64,000 nt of DNA, taken from assembly GCF_000429225.1 (NCBI RefSeq), contig NZ_AUBL01000002.1, positions 5,280-69,279 of the forward strand, read 5' to 3'. Under the pieces are notes generated by a model. It did not search any database. It was not told the origin of the DNA and saw only the letters and a program-made list of their open reading frames with translations. How positions within the stretch are numbered: position 1 is the stretch's first letter; each line of letters opens with the position of its first letter. The translations under genes were made by a program, and so were the position numbers. The stretch is from Actinomyces dentalis DSM 19115. GTDB lineage: Bacteria; Actinomycetota; Actinomycetes; Actinomycetales; Actinomycetaceae. Shown here piece by piece: positions 46,501-52,841 of the stretch.

Positions 46501-46621
46501 CGTAGGCCCAGGCCGCCAGGGCCAGGGCGAGGACGGACAGCGCCGCCGCCGCCGCCGACAGCCGCCGCGCCACGCGGCGGGAGGGCCGTCGCAGGATCGC
46601 GCGCAGGGCGGGCGGGCGCAT
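40583..46621 (-). CDS. Giant surface protein with Ig-like (VCBS/cadherin-like) and FN3 repeats
   Basis: This 2012-residue protein has an N-terminal signal-anchor (about 18-42; LSVLALALAAWAYEG) and no C-terminal anchor or LPxTG. Residues about 45-340 look like a beta-propeller-type domain. An acidic linker (TDEDSDTEDDSARTSD) follows. About ten Ig-like domains marked by VLANDSDPDGD, VLDNDASPSG and similar Asn-Asp turns (probable calcium sites) cover residues about 395-1420. At least four FN3 domains cover residues 1430-1900, ending in a Cys-containing cap. It is probably displayed outside the membrane. The ATG lies one base after the cytidylyltransferase stop, implying coupling to sugar-transfer genes. 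Confidence 0.88.
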   Translation of the reverse strand: MRPPALRAILRRPSRRVARRLSAAAAALSVLALALAAWAYEGIPQAEVDLNDGAVWVTSTDQHLVARLNTRSRQIDGEIRTTSASFDVTQSGQNVLVPDTAASSVASVDPTTVTLSQSAQLTSGAVVAQGADRVIAVNAAEGTVRAAAVPAVASLPAAAPLLANMPGAVAVVGVDGSVHAASPANGAIVTVPVDGQGWAEPVTRPGRLSAGTDVAVTAVGRDTVVLERGTGTVHLPSGADVDLGEPGLALQQPGPESDSVLLASRTALITVGLDDGRVTSVPASEGTPAPGAAAQPVRLGGCAYAAWSGSGQYVRQCGSERTTVHDDALGSAGAPVFRVNRDAIVINDIVTGSVWLPDEQLVLVEDWTDVTSQTDEDSDTEDDSARTSDSQSQPERTDENHAPEAVDDAFGVRPGRSTVLPVLANDSDPDGDVLTAAPVGRPSNAAVAVAQDGLALRLDVPDDAAGTISVPYTADDGRGLSDSATATVEVRPWEVNSAPEQLMTPTVTVSGTASASLSVLGSWQDPDGDTAYLVSAQGEGLDVRTTNEGVVTVRDLQGAPGTRELTVVVSDGRQTASGTVTVDVRAADAQTPVANADHVRVVAGSQTVVSPLDNDSSPSGEALSLAAIEQTPEGTSATLDRRAGTFTFSAEAAGTYYLDYDVAAGAAVAKGIVRIDVVEPAEASVPPVAENDTALLREGGAVTIAPLSNDFDPTGGILVLQSATAPAESGVSVTVVDHCLLQITSAGPLSQSLDIEYTVSNGEPTSMGRVAVVPVSAGQVQVPVAVPDTAVVRVGDVVTVPVLDNDASPSGLTLSVGQDLETVGGAPGTAWVSEDSVRFKAGETPGRTTLSYTAVDSEGQTSSAPIEIEVRARDDEANSAPVPRPLEAGTVGGSPVTIRVPLEGADPDGDSVSLVGLGQVPPAHGTVTSDGGRLVYTPTGAATGTDTFTYTVQDRFGAQATGTVRVGVAPAPTTNAAPVATDDLVTAQPGRTVAAEVLANDLDADGDALSLVGTPTCDDDALTLSVRANRVLAVLPQTEGLYTVHYTVTDSRGGTDVGTLTIQVTAQAPPVSPVGVDDHVTVDQVAADGTVTVPVLDNDKDADGSPWDLTVTADDPRAQVTDQSIRATIGEEQYLVLYTVTDVDGRTGSAVVVVPARSELRPRVDSARVPVRIPAGRTSEVALSDYVLTRAGTTPVVADAATLNAGTGLDSAQAGDSGRSLSVTPAAGFTGQTSLTLAVADGTGSDALSSTITLPVLVVSTTNTPPVITPTEVAVAPGEPAVTADLAAMTRDADSDPLVFTAGAAPEGFSTSVSGSTLSVSAADDAVPGTAGSLEVRVEDGTNAAVTATLPLRVVASTRPRMTAAPTTLVSDGSPVSVDVATLVTNPFPGRPITLSREPQVTSGSGGVTAAGTTLTIAPESGFTGRLVVSYEALDATGSASRAVVGTVTVTVASPPDAPTGVRAAPSGASAMAVSWSPGADHGSPITSYIVTETGGAGTWTCTASPCRADGLATGGTYSFRVVAVNGAGRSAPSAPSAPTALEATPDAPVVTPDPNGRARATWSAVTVEGATVTYEAQLLRDGQAVNSYTGPATEASFGNAEPGGYTVRVRALVEGGGASPWSTAGLNVFGAPGAPGTPSIQYDGSALRISWSPAPANGAAVTYAVSVTGSVNRSQTTSDTSLTVPAGGLGPGSHSVSVTVTPSNAAGSGTASSGSHEFTVTGKPLPPSTPGAEATGVNGQIKVTSRSTPVGGNGWSADDLDIEYRVVSGGDVVQDWTSERTFSDLTDGAPYTVQARAVDEDGDDAASDPVSSGTVTPYGPPSEPSVSCSAQGGGVSCTWTAGATGGRPTTYQGDTSRNEHAPQVEASGTRSFSPGAGNKVTWCVRARNDAGQTSDWECSSATAGPRVAVGTEKSFPIITDIDEAPEARCTPQDVDDTGWPPSVCRRLVIDASGFNPDSTVQCGYRYSEPGGGSWYEESFTVDSNGAARHRFPHRVDVGRVPPSYSITCTQQ

Positions 46622-46622
46622 C

Positions 46623-47063
46623 TCAGGCTCCGGGCACCGGCGTGCGGGCCGCGACCTCCTGGGCCAGGACGCGGCGCAGCATCGTCGACGAGGTGGTGGG
46701 CGTGTAGGGCAGGTAGACGACCCGGGCGCCGACCTCGGCCATCTGCTCCTCGAGCCGGCGGCCCTTGTCGGTGCCCTGCCAGTCCGTGCCCTTGAACAGG
46801 ACGTCGAAGGGGGAGCGGCGCCAGGCCAGGCGCTTGTCCTGGTCGACGTCCGCGACGATGGCGTCGACCATGCGCAGCGCCCCGACCAGCGCCATGCGCT
46901 CGGCGTGGGGGACGATGGGCCGGCGCCCCTTCATCCGCTCCAGGGACTCGTCGGTGGCCACGCCCACGATGAGCCTCTCGCACCGGGCCGCGGCCGCGGT
47001 GAGGATGTTGAGGTGCCCGATGTGGAGCATGTCGAAGCCGCCCGGGACGTAGCCGGTGAGCAT
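46623..47063 (-). CDS. Cytidylyltransferase-like nucleotidyltransferase (TagD/GCT type)
   Basis: This small enzyme of 146 residues has the nucleotidyltransferase motif GGFDMLHIGHLNIL (HIGH at residues 14-17), LIVGVATDESLERMKGRRPIVP, and the C-terminal YTPTTSSTMLR. Length and motifs match glycerol-3-phosphate cytidylyltransferases, which make CDP-glycerol from CTP. Other alcohol phosphates, or the ADP-heptose type, cannot be ruled out. It overlaps the sugar transferase stop by one base and is followed after one base by the giant Ig-like gene. The CDP-alcohol transferase at 50883 is a candidate user of its product. Confidence 0.85.
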   Translation of the reverse strand: MLTGYVPGGFDMLHIGHLNILTAAAARCERLIVGVATDESLERMKGRRPIVPHAERMALVGALRMVDAIVADVDQDKRLAWRRSPFDVLFKGTDWQGTDKGRRLEEQMAEVGARVVYLPYTPTTSSTMLRRVLAQEVAARTPVPGA

Positions 47064-48535
47064 CAGTAGGCGCCCTTCCCGCCCAGGACGGCGCGCAGCG
47101 TCCTGGCCAGGACCTCGGCGTCCAGGGCGGCGCCCCGGTTCTCCACGTAGTGGCGGTCCAGGGCCACCGTGGAGTCCCAGGACAGGTCCGAGCGGCCCGA
47201 GACCTGCCACAGGCCCGTCAGGCCGGGCTTGACCAGCAGCCGGCGCAGCGCCTCGTCGTCGTACTCGGCGACCTCCTGCGGCAGGGCCGGGCGCGGGCCG
47301 ACCAGGCTCATCTCGCCGCGCACCACGTTGACCAGCTGGGGCAGCTCGTCCAGGGAGGTGCGGCGCAGCAGGCGCCCGACCCGGGTGATGCGCGGGTCGT
47401 TGCGGTCCTTGAACAGGATCTCGTTGCCGGCGTCGCCCCCGGCGGCCACGACGGCCTCGCGGCGGGCGTCGGCGTCGATGTACATCGAGCGCAGCTTGAT
47501 CATGGTGAAGTGGCGCCCCCGCTCGCCCACGCGCACCTGGGTGTAGAAGGCCGGGCCGGGGGAGTCCAGGCGCACGGCCAGGACGGCCAGGAGCAGCAGG
47601 GGGGAGGCCAGGGCCAGCAGCAGGGAGCCGGCGACGCGGTCGAAGACGTCCTTGGAGCGCACCCGCATGTGGCGCAGCTGCACGTCGATGAGGCCGCTCC
47701 ACCCGTTGGTGACCGGCAGGCCGCGCATGCGGCCGGGGACGACGTCCTGCAGGCCGGGGGCCACGACGAAGCGCGCGCCCGTGGACTCCATGGCCCGCAT
47801 GACGGTGACGATGGCGTCGGGCTCGACGGCGCCCACGGTCATGACCGTGTCGATGTGCTCGGCCAGGATGGTGCGGCGCAGGGCGGGGGCGTCGCCGATG
47901 GGGGCGGCGCCGCTGCGGCACGAGGCGGAGGAGAGGTAGCCCACGATGAGGAAGCCGTCGCCCGGGTGGCGGCGCAGCTGGCGCAGGAGCAGCTCGGCGC
48001 CCGAGCCCATGACGATGAGGGTGCGGCGCAGGCCGTGGCCGTCCAGGCGGCGGCGGCGCAGCCAGGAGGCGGCCGCGCAGCGGTTGGTCAGGGACAGGCC
48101 GGTGACCAGGGCCAGCGGGACGAGCGCGGCGTGCGCGCCGGCGTCGGGCAGGACGCCGTCCTTGAGGACCAGGGCCGCCAGGGCGGCGATGGCGCCGGCG
48201 CCCAGCACGGGGCGCCAGCCGGAGCGGGCCTGGTCGATGACGTCGACGCGGCCGGCGCCCAGCAGCCAGGCCAGGGCGACGGCGCAGGCCCCGACGCCCG
48301 CGGTCAGCGCGGCGCAGGTCGGACCCCACGCGCCGGCGACCAGGGAGCCGACGACGACCGCCGCGATGTCTCCGAAGGTGATCCACATCACCTGATCGCG
48401 GCGAACGACGGGCCACGAGGCGAAGCCGCGCGCGTCGAGGGACGGCGGGCGGGTGCGGGCGCCGCGGCGCTTGGACCGCTGGGGCGCGGTGGAACGCAGG
48501 ATGGCCCCTCGGGGGGCTACCGAGGTCGCGGACAA
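47063..48535 (-). CDS. Polyprenyl-phosphate sugar-1-phosphate transferase (priming glycosyltransferase)
   Basis: This 490-residue WbaP/CpsE-type enzyme starts exopolysaccharide or glycan assembly by moving a sugar-1-phosphate onto undecaprenyl phosphate. N-terminal helices (about 60-150) are followed by a CoA-binding-like middle domain and the catalytic C-terminus: KDVFDRVAGSLLLALASPLL (membrane hairpin), FTMIKLRSMYIDAD and KPGLTGLWQVSGRSDL. No good ATG or GTG exists. TTG 48535, four bases after GGAGG, is chosen. Longer readings extend over the promoter. It heads the operon that includes the giant surface protein and MoxR genes. Confidence 0.87.
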   Translation of the reverse strand: MSATSVAPRGAILRSTAPQRSKRRGARTRPPSLDARGFASWPVVRRDQVMWITFGDIAAVVVGSLVAGAWGPTCAALTAGVGACAVALAWLLGAGRVDVIDQARSGWRPVLGAGAIAALAALVLKDGVLPDAGAHAALVPLALVTGLSLTNRCAAASWLRRRRLDGHGLRRTLIVMGSGAELLLRQLRRHPGDGFLIVGYLSSASCRSGAAPIGDAPALRRTILAEHIDTVMTVGAVEPDAIVTVMRAMESTGARFVVAPGLQDVVPGRMRGLPVTNGWSGLIDVQLRHMRVRSKDVFDRVAGSLLLALASPLLLLAVLAVRLDSPGPAFYTQVRVGERGRHFTMIKLRSMYIDADARREAVVAAGGDAGNEILFKDRNDPRITRVGRLLRRTSLDELPQLVNVVRGEMSLVGPRPALPQEVAEYDDEALRRLLVKPGLTGLWQVSGRSDLSWDSTVALDRHYVENRGAALDAEVLARTLRAVLGGKGAY

Positions 48536-48712
48536 GGTTCCTCCATAAACAAGAACGCGGGTGGGTAGGGTCGCCCGGGGAAGGCGGTGATTGCGTAATG
48601 GTACCGTGATCCCGCTTGCGAGTGGAAACCACGTGAGGGGGTTCACCCCCATCGCCGTCGGAGTCGCTTGCGAGGACCGGAAGCACCCCTCGTCAGACAA
48701 GGAGGCCCTCGC
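48536..48712. promoter_or_regulatory. Divergent promoter region of the polysaccharide locus
   Basis: ATGGTACCGT (48598-48607) reads as TACCAT on the minus strand and TACCGT on the plus strand, so the two -10 boxes overlap by two bases. The plus-strand leader of about 100 nt contains the hairpin GGGGGT-TC-ACCCCC and a 10-bp direct repeat, CGCTTGCGAG, at 48613-48622 and 48665-48674. No -35 box is clear in either direction. Confidence 0.4.
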
Positions 48713-50068
48713 ATGCCTCGGACCCCCGCAGCGCCGTCAAATCGTTCGGGCGCCTGGGCATCGGTGCAGCGCACGGCCCTGTCCAAGGTCCTCGTCATGG
48801 GGGTGGCGGGCGTCTTCGGGCTCATCAATACCCGAATAATCATCGGCCATTTCGGTACCGATGCCTATGCCCAGAACGGGCTCCTGGCGACCTTCCCCTC
48901 CCTCATGCCCTTCACGGACCTGGGTATAGGTGCTGTGATTCTCAACACAGTCGCCGGATCCGAGGACCTGCCCCGGGACGCCGTCGTGAGGCGCACTCTG
49001 ACAACCGCCGTGCGTGTGCTTCTCATATCGTCCCTCGTCATCGCCACGGCCGGCGTCGTCCTCGGCCTGCTCGGGGCCTGGCCCGCCCTCCTGGGGGAGG
49101 ACCTCATGGACGGCGGCGGGACCACGGCCACGGCCTGCCTGCTCGTGTACGCCGCCGCCCTGCCCCTGAGCGTGGGCCAGCGCGTCATCGTGGGCATGGG
49201 CCGCTCGGCCACGCAGGTCATCAGCACCGGCGTCGTCTCCCCGGCCCTGACCTGCATGCTGCTGGCCGCCGTCGTCGCCCGCCTCGACGCAGGCAACGCC
49301 GTGCCGGTCATGTCCTACCTGGCCAACACCCTCGTGTCGCTCATCTGCATCGTCGTCGCCTGGCGCGCCACCCGGCCCCTGCTGGCCGACGCGATGCGCG
49401 ACGTGCCCCGGCTGCGGGCCGTGCGCGGGGTGAGGATCATCGACACCGCCGGGCCCCAGCTCTTCCAGTCCCTGGTCATCCCCATCGCCTTCCAGACCGA
49501 CCGCCTCCTGCTGTCCCACCTGGGCGAGGACGGCTCCCTGGCGCAGTACAACCTGGCGGCGCAGCTGTTCAACCTGCTCACCCAGACCGTGGCCGTGACC
49601 GGGGTGGCCATGTGGCCCCACTTCGCCAAGGCCCGGGCCCGGGGGCGCATCGAGTCGCCCTTCGCCGCCTCGGCGGCCTTCGCCGGCCTGGGCGGGGCCC
49701 TGGGGCTGCTCCTGGCCCTCCTGTCGCCCTGGGCCGCGCGCGTCCTGTCCGACGGCGCCATCTCCCTGCCGGCGGCGCTGCTGGCGGCCAATGTCGTCAA
49801 CGTCGTCATCGAGGCCGCCAAGCAGCCGCTGGGCATGTACATGACCGACCCCGCGGGCCTGCGCTTCCAGATGCTGCCCGTGCTCATCCTCGTGCCCATG
49901 AACCTGGCCCTGTCCTGGGCGCTCATCGCGCCCCTCGGCTCGGCCGGGCCCATCGTCGGGTCGGTGGTCTCCGTGATCGTGTGCCAGATCATCCCCTACG
50001 GGCTGTGGGTGCGCCGCGACCTGCGCCGCCGCCGCGCCCGGGCCGGGGCGCAGGGGGCCGCGGGCTAG
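48713..50068 (+). CDS. Wzx-like polysaccharide flippase
   Basis: This 451-residue MOP-superfamily transporter has about 12-14 helices (SKVLVMGVAGVFGLINTRIIIG at the start; SLVIPIAFQTDRLLLSHLG at mid-protein). It should flip lipid-linked repeat units made by the glycosyltransferases across the membrane. AAGGAGG lies 7 nt upstream of ATG 48713. It is divergent from the priming transferase and convergent with the Wzz-like gene, with a 16-nt gap. The C-terminal tail is Arg-rich. Confidence 0.87.
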   Translation: MPRTPAAPSNRSGAWASVQRTALSKVLVMGVAGVFGLINTRIIIGHFGTDAYAQNGLLATFPSLMPFTDLGIGAVILNTVAGSEDLPRDAVVRRTLTTAVRVLLISSLVIATAGVVLGLLGAWPALLGEDLMDGGGTTATACLLVYAAALPLSVGQRVIVGMGRSATQVISTGVVSPALTCMLLAAVVARLDAGNAVPVMSYLANTLVSLICIVVAWRATRPLLADAMRDVPRLRAVRGVRIIDTAGPQLFQSLVIPIAFQTDRLLLSHLGEDGSLAQYNLAAQLFNLLTQTVAVTGVAMWPHFAKARARGRIESPFAASAAFAGLGGALGLLLALLSPWAARVLSDGAISLPAALLAANVVNVVIEAAKQPLGMYMTDPAGLRFQMLPVLILVPMNLALSWALIAPLGSAGPIVGSVVSVIVCQIIPYGLWVRRDLRRRRARAGAQGAAG

Positions 50069-50084
50069 CGGCCGCCCGGCCCGC

Positions 50085-50717
50085 TCAGATCCCGGCGGGG
50101 GCCGCGGCGGGCGCCGTCGGCCGCTTGAGGCGGCTCAGGACGTAGAGGTAGGAGCACACGCCCGCGCCGACGCCCGCGCCGATGACCCCGCCGTAGAGCA
50201 GGTAGCGCGCCTTGGACGGGCCGGAGGGGGCGGCGGGCAGGGAGGCGGTGTCGACGTCGTTGAGGTTCAGGGCGGTCTCCTCCTGGACCTTGACCGACAG
50301 ATTGCTGACGACCTTGCCCAGCGCCTTGATCTCCGCCTGGGCGATCATCTGCGCCTTCTCGGCGCTGGAGGCGTCCGCGCTCACCTCGATGATGAGCGTG
50401 TTCTCCGGGTTGGTCACCGTGATCGCGTGATTGATCTCATTGGGGGCGACGCCGGTCATGGCGGCCACGTCGTCGAGGACGGGCTGGGAGGTGCCCAGCT
50501 CGACGAGGGTGGGCATGACGGCGGAGATGAGGGTCGAGGAGGAGGTCACGGACTGGGTGCCGTCCTTGCCGGCCGCGACGAACGCGCTGGCCGTGGAGGT
50601 GAACACGGGCGGGGAGAAGGCGGCGACGGCGTACCCGGCGATCGCCCCCAGCACCAGGTGCGCGAGCAGAAGGGGGGTGAAACGGCGCACGAGGGCGAGG
50701 ACCTCGTATGGCTCCAT
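50085..50717 (-). CDS. Wzz-like chain-length / polysaccharide co-polymerase protein
   Basis: This 210-residue protein has helices near residues 17-37 (LLLAHLVLGAIAGYAVAAFSP) and 170-192 (LLYGGVIGAGVGAGVCSYLYVLS) flanking an extracytoplasmic domain (PVFTSTASAFVAAGKDGTQSV ... NPENTLIIEVSADASSAEKAQ), the Wzz/CapA membrane topology. No tyrosine-kinase domain or Tyr-rich tail is fused. It probably sets polymer length or assists export. The start is ATG 50717 with AGGAG about 10 nt upstream. Confidence 0.85.
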   Translation of the reverse strand: MEPYEVLALVRRFTPLLLAHLVLGAIAGYAVAAFSPPVFTSTASAFVAAGKDGTQSVTSSSTLISAVMPTLVELGTSQPVLDDVAAMTGVAPNEINHAITVTNPENTLIIEVSADASSAEKAQMIAQAEIKALGKVVSNLSVKVQEETALNLNDVDTASLPAAPSGPSKARYLLYGGVIGAGVGAGVCSYLYVLSRLKRPTAPAAAPAGI

Positions 50718-50790
50718 GGCGACTGCTCCTACCTCGTACGTCCATCGGGAACCGGCCGTCTCTTGAATCGGCCGAGCCAGGACAGCGATG

Positions 50791-50806
50791 CTACCCGATA
50801 TGGTAG
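50791..50806. promoter_or_regulatory. CTACC-N6-GGTAG palindrome in the Wzz/CDP-alcohol transferase divergent gap
   Basis: CTACC (50791-50795) and GGTAG (50802-50806) flank CGATAT. TATGGT (50799-50804) could be the -10 box for the rightward CDP-alcohol transferase gene, so the palindrome may be an operator over it. The 165-nt gap holds nothing else. Confidence 0.35.
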
Positions 50807-50882
50807 GCGCACCCCGCGGTCCGCCTCCGGGCGGCCGCATCGCCGATCCCGCCCGCCCGGGCGGAGCCCAGTGGAGCCGACC

Positions 50883-51602
50883 GTGACCGAACCGACCATC
50901 CGAGACAATATCCGCGCCCTGGCCGCGGCGCAGAAGTCGAAGGCGGGGGCGCCCCTGTACTCGCGGATCGTCAACCGGCCCGTCGGGCGGGTGCTGGCCG
51001 CCATCGCCCACCGGGCGCACCTGACCCCCGATCAGGTGACGCTCCTCTCGGCGGCCTGCACCCTGGCGGGCATCGTGCTGCTGGGCGCGGCCCCGCTCGC
51101 GCCCGCGGCCACGGCGGGCACCTCGCTGCTGCTCATGCTCGGCTACGCCCTCGACTCCGCCGACGGGCAGCTGGCCCGGCTGCGCCACGGCGGCTCGAAG
51201 GCGGGGGAGTGGCTCGACCACGTGGCCGACGCCGTCAAGCTCTCCACCCTGCACGGCGCGGTGGCGATCGGCCTGTTCCGCTCCGGGCGGCTGGCCGATC
51301 CGGCGCTGCTGCTCCTGCCCCTGGCCTACGGCGCCGTGCAGAATGTGCACTTCTTCACCTACATCCTCACCTACCAGCTGCGCTACCACGGGGGCACGCC
51401 GCTGGCCCGGGACGAGTCGCGCCCCGGCCTGCTCAAGTCCGTGCTGTCGGTGCCCACCGACTACGGGCTGCTGTGCCTGGTCCTGGCCCTGCGCTTCGCG
51501 CCGGGGCCCTTCCTGTGGGTCTACGGCCTCATGCTGGCCGGGCACGCCGCCTACCTGCTGGCCGCACTGCCCAAGTGGTACCTGGAGATGCGCCGGCTGT
51601 GA
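50883..51602 (+). CDS. CDP-alcohol phosphatidyltransferase family protein
   Basis: This 239-residue membrane enzyme has the complete family signature DxxDGxxARx8Gx3Dx3D: Asp91, Asp94-Gly95, Ala98-Arg99, Gly108, Asp112 and Asp116. These residues bind two metals and the CDP-alcohol. About six helices surround the motif. The family transfers the phospho-alcohol of CDP-alcohols to an acceptor. In this polysaccharide context the acceptor may be a sugar or lipid-linked glycan instead of diacylglycerol, and the donor could come from the cytidylyltransferase at 46623. Start: GTG 50883 with GGAG 7 nt upstream. Confidence 0.88.
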   Translation: MTEPTIRDNIRALAAAQKSKAGAPLYSRIVNRPVGRVLAAIAHRAHLTPDQVTLLSAACTLAGIVLLGAAPLAPAATAGTSLLLMLGYALDSADGQLARLRHGGSKAGEWLDHVADAVKLSTLHGAVAIGLFRSGRLADPALLLLPLAYGAVQNVHFFTYILTYQLRYHGGTPLARDESRPGLLKSVLSVPTDYGLLCLVLALRFAPGPFLWVYGLMLAGHAAYLLAALPKWYLEMRRL

Positions 51603-51692
51603 GGGCGCCGGCCGGCGGGTCGTCCGCGGGATGCGCGGCCCCCGCCGGTCTCGTGACTTTCCCGCAGGGCGCGCGTCTTCCGCCGTCGCGGG

Positions 51693-52841
51693 TCACTTCC
51701 GCCGGTCCCGGGCCAGGACTGCGCGCACCAGGGCCTCCCGGTAGCGCCCGGGCGAGAAGCGCGCCAGCGCCTCGGCGCGCCCGGCGGCGCCCACGGCGCG
51801 GGCGTCGGCCGGGTCGGCGGCCAGGGCCGCCACGGCCCGGGCCAGGGCGTCGGCGTCGCCCGGGGGCACCAGGCGGCCCGTGCGCGGGGCGCCGGACAGC
51901 ACCTCGCCCAGCCCCAGGCCGTCGCAGGCCACCACCGGCCGCCCGGCGAGCATGCCCTCGACCGCGACATTGCCGAAGGACTCCCCGAAGGAGGGCACGA
52001 GGACGACGTCGGCCGCCTCCAGGAGGGGGCGGGTGGGGCTGACGTAGCCGTGGAAGGCCACCGCCCCGGCCAGGTCGGCGCGCCCGGCCCGCTCGCGCAG
52101 CTCGGCCTCGAACCACTCGTAGCCGGGGAAGACAGAGCCGCACACGTCCAGGCGCGCGTCCGCGCCCCCGGCCCGCAGCCGCGCCACCGCCTCCAGGGCC
52201 ACCATGGTGCCCTTGCGCGGGGACAGGCGCCCCACGACGACGCAGCGCAGCGGGTCGGTCGCGGCGCGCTCGCGCGCGGGGGCCGGCGCCCCGGCGTCGG
52301 GCACGCCGTTGGGCACGACGGCGATGCGCCCGGCCAGGGAGGGCAGCGCCGCCGTGAGCACGCGGGCGGTGGCCCGCGAATTGGCCACCACGGCGCGCGC
52401 CCCCAGCAGCGGGGCGGCCAGGGCCGTCTGGACGGGGCGGGGGCGCTGGGCCTCGGCCTCGTGGCAGTAGACGACGACGTCGACGCCGGCCAGGCGCCCG
52501 GCCGCCACCCACCACGGCAGGGTGAGGGTGTTGACCACGAGCGCGTCGGGGCGCGCGCGGCGCAGCAGGCGAACGGAGGCGGCCACCGCCGGGCCCAGGC
52601 CCGCGGCGAAGGGGACGATCCCGCGCCCGGACAGCGCCGAGGCGCGCAGGACGGGGAAGGGGAGCACCCGCGTGCCCGCCCCCGCCCGCCGCAGCCGCCC
52701 GTGCAGGGGGCCGGCCTCGGGCAGGACGACGCGCACCGCGGCGCCGGCCGCCCTCAGGGCGCGCACCGCCTCCACGAGCTGGAGGTCGGAGCCGTAGAGG
52801 TCGGCGGCCGGGTGGGCGATGAGGATCCTCTCCGCGCTCAT
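51693..52841 (-). CDS. Glycosyltransferase family 4
   Basis: This 382-residue GT-B enzyme has an N-terminal acceptor domain (ILIAHPAADLYGSDLQLVEAV) and a C-terminal nucleotide-sugar domain (VVVGRLSPRKGTMVALEAVARL, then VLVPSFGESFGNVAVEGMLAGRPVVAC, the E-x7-E motif region). It adds a sugar to the lipid-linked unit, but donor and linkage cannot be read. ATG 52841 overlaps the stop of the upstream DUF1972 transferase by 4 nt. Confidence 0.92.
   Translation of the reverse strand: MSAERILIAHPAADLYGSDLQLVEAVRALRAAGAAVRVVLPEAGPLHGRLRRAGAGTRVLPFPVLRASALSGRGIVPFAAGLGPAVAASVRLLRRARPDALVVNTLTLPWWVAAGRLAGVDVVVYCHEAEAQRPRPVQTALAAPLLGARAVVANSRATARVLTAALPSLAGRIAVVPNGVPDAGAPAPARERAATDPLRCVVVGRLSPRKGTMVALEAVARLRAGGADARLDVCGSVFPGYEWFEAELRERAGRADLAGAVAFHGYVSPTRPLLEAADVVLVPSFGESFGNVAVEGMLAGRPVVACDGLGLGEVLSGAPRTGRLVPPGDADALARAVAALAADPADARAVGAAGRAEALARFSPGRYREALVRAVLARDRRK

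Noticed and set aside
40007-46795. 2262-codon open frame on the plus strand opposite the giant Ig-like gene
   Set aside because: It has no family resemblance, is composed of Gly/Ala/Val/Arg/Asp runs, lacks a ribosome site, and mirrors codon positions of the real minus-strand gene. It is a high-GC shadow frame.
47063-48700. Longer start (ATG 48700) for the sugar transferase
   Set aside because: It would code through the divergent promoter and the ribosome site GGAGG that precedes TTG 48535. The added residues are unlike the family.
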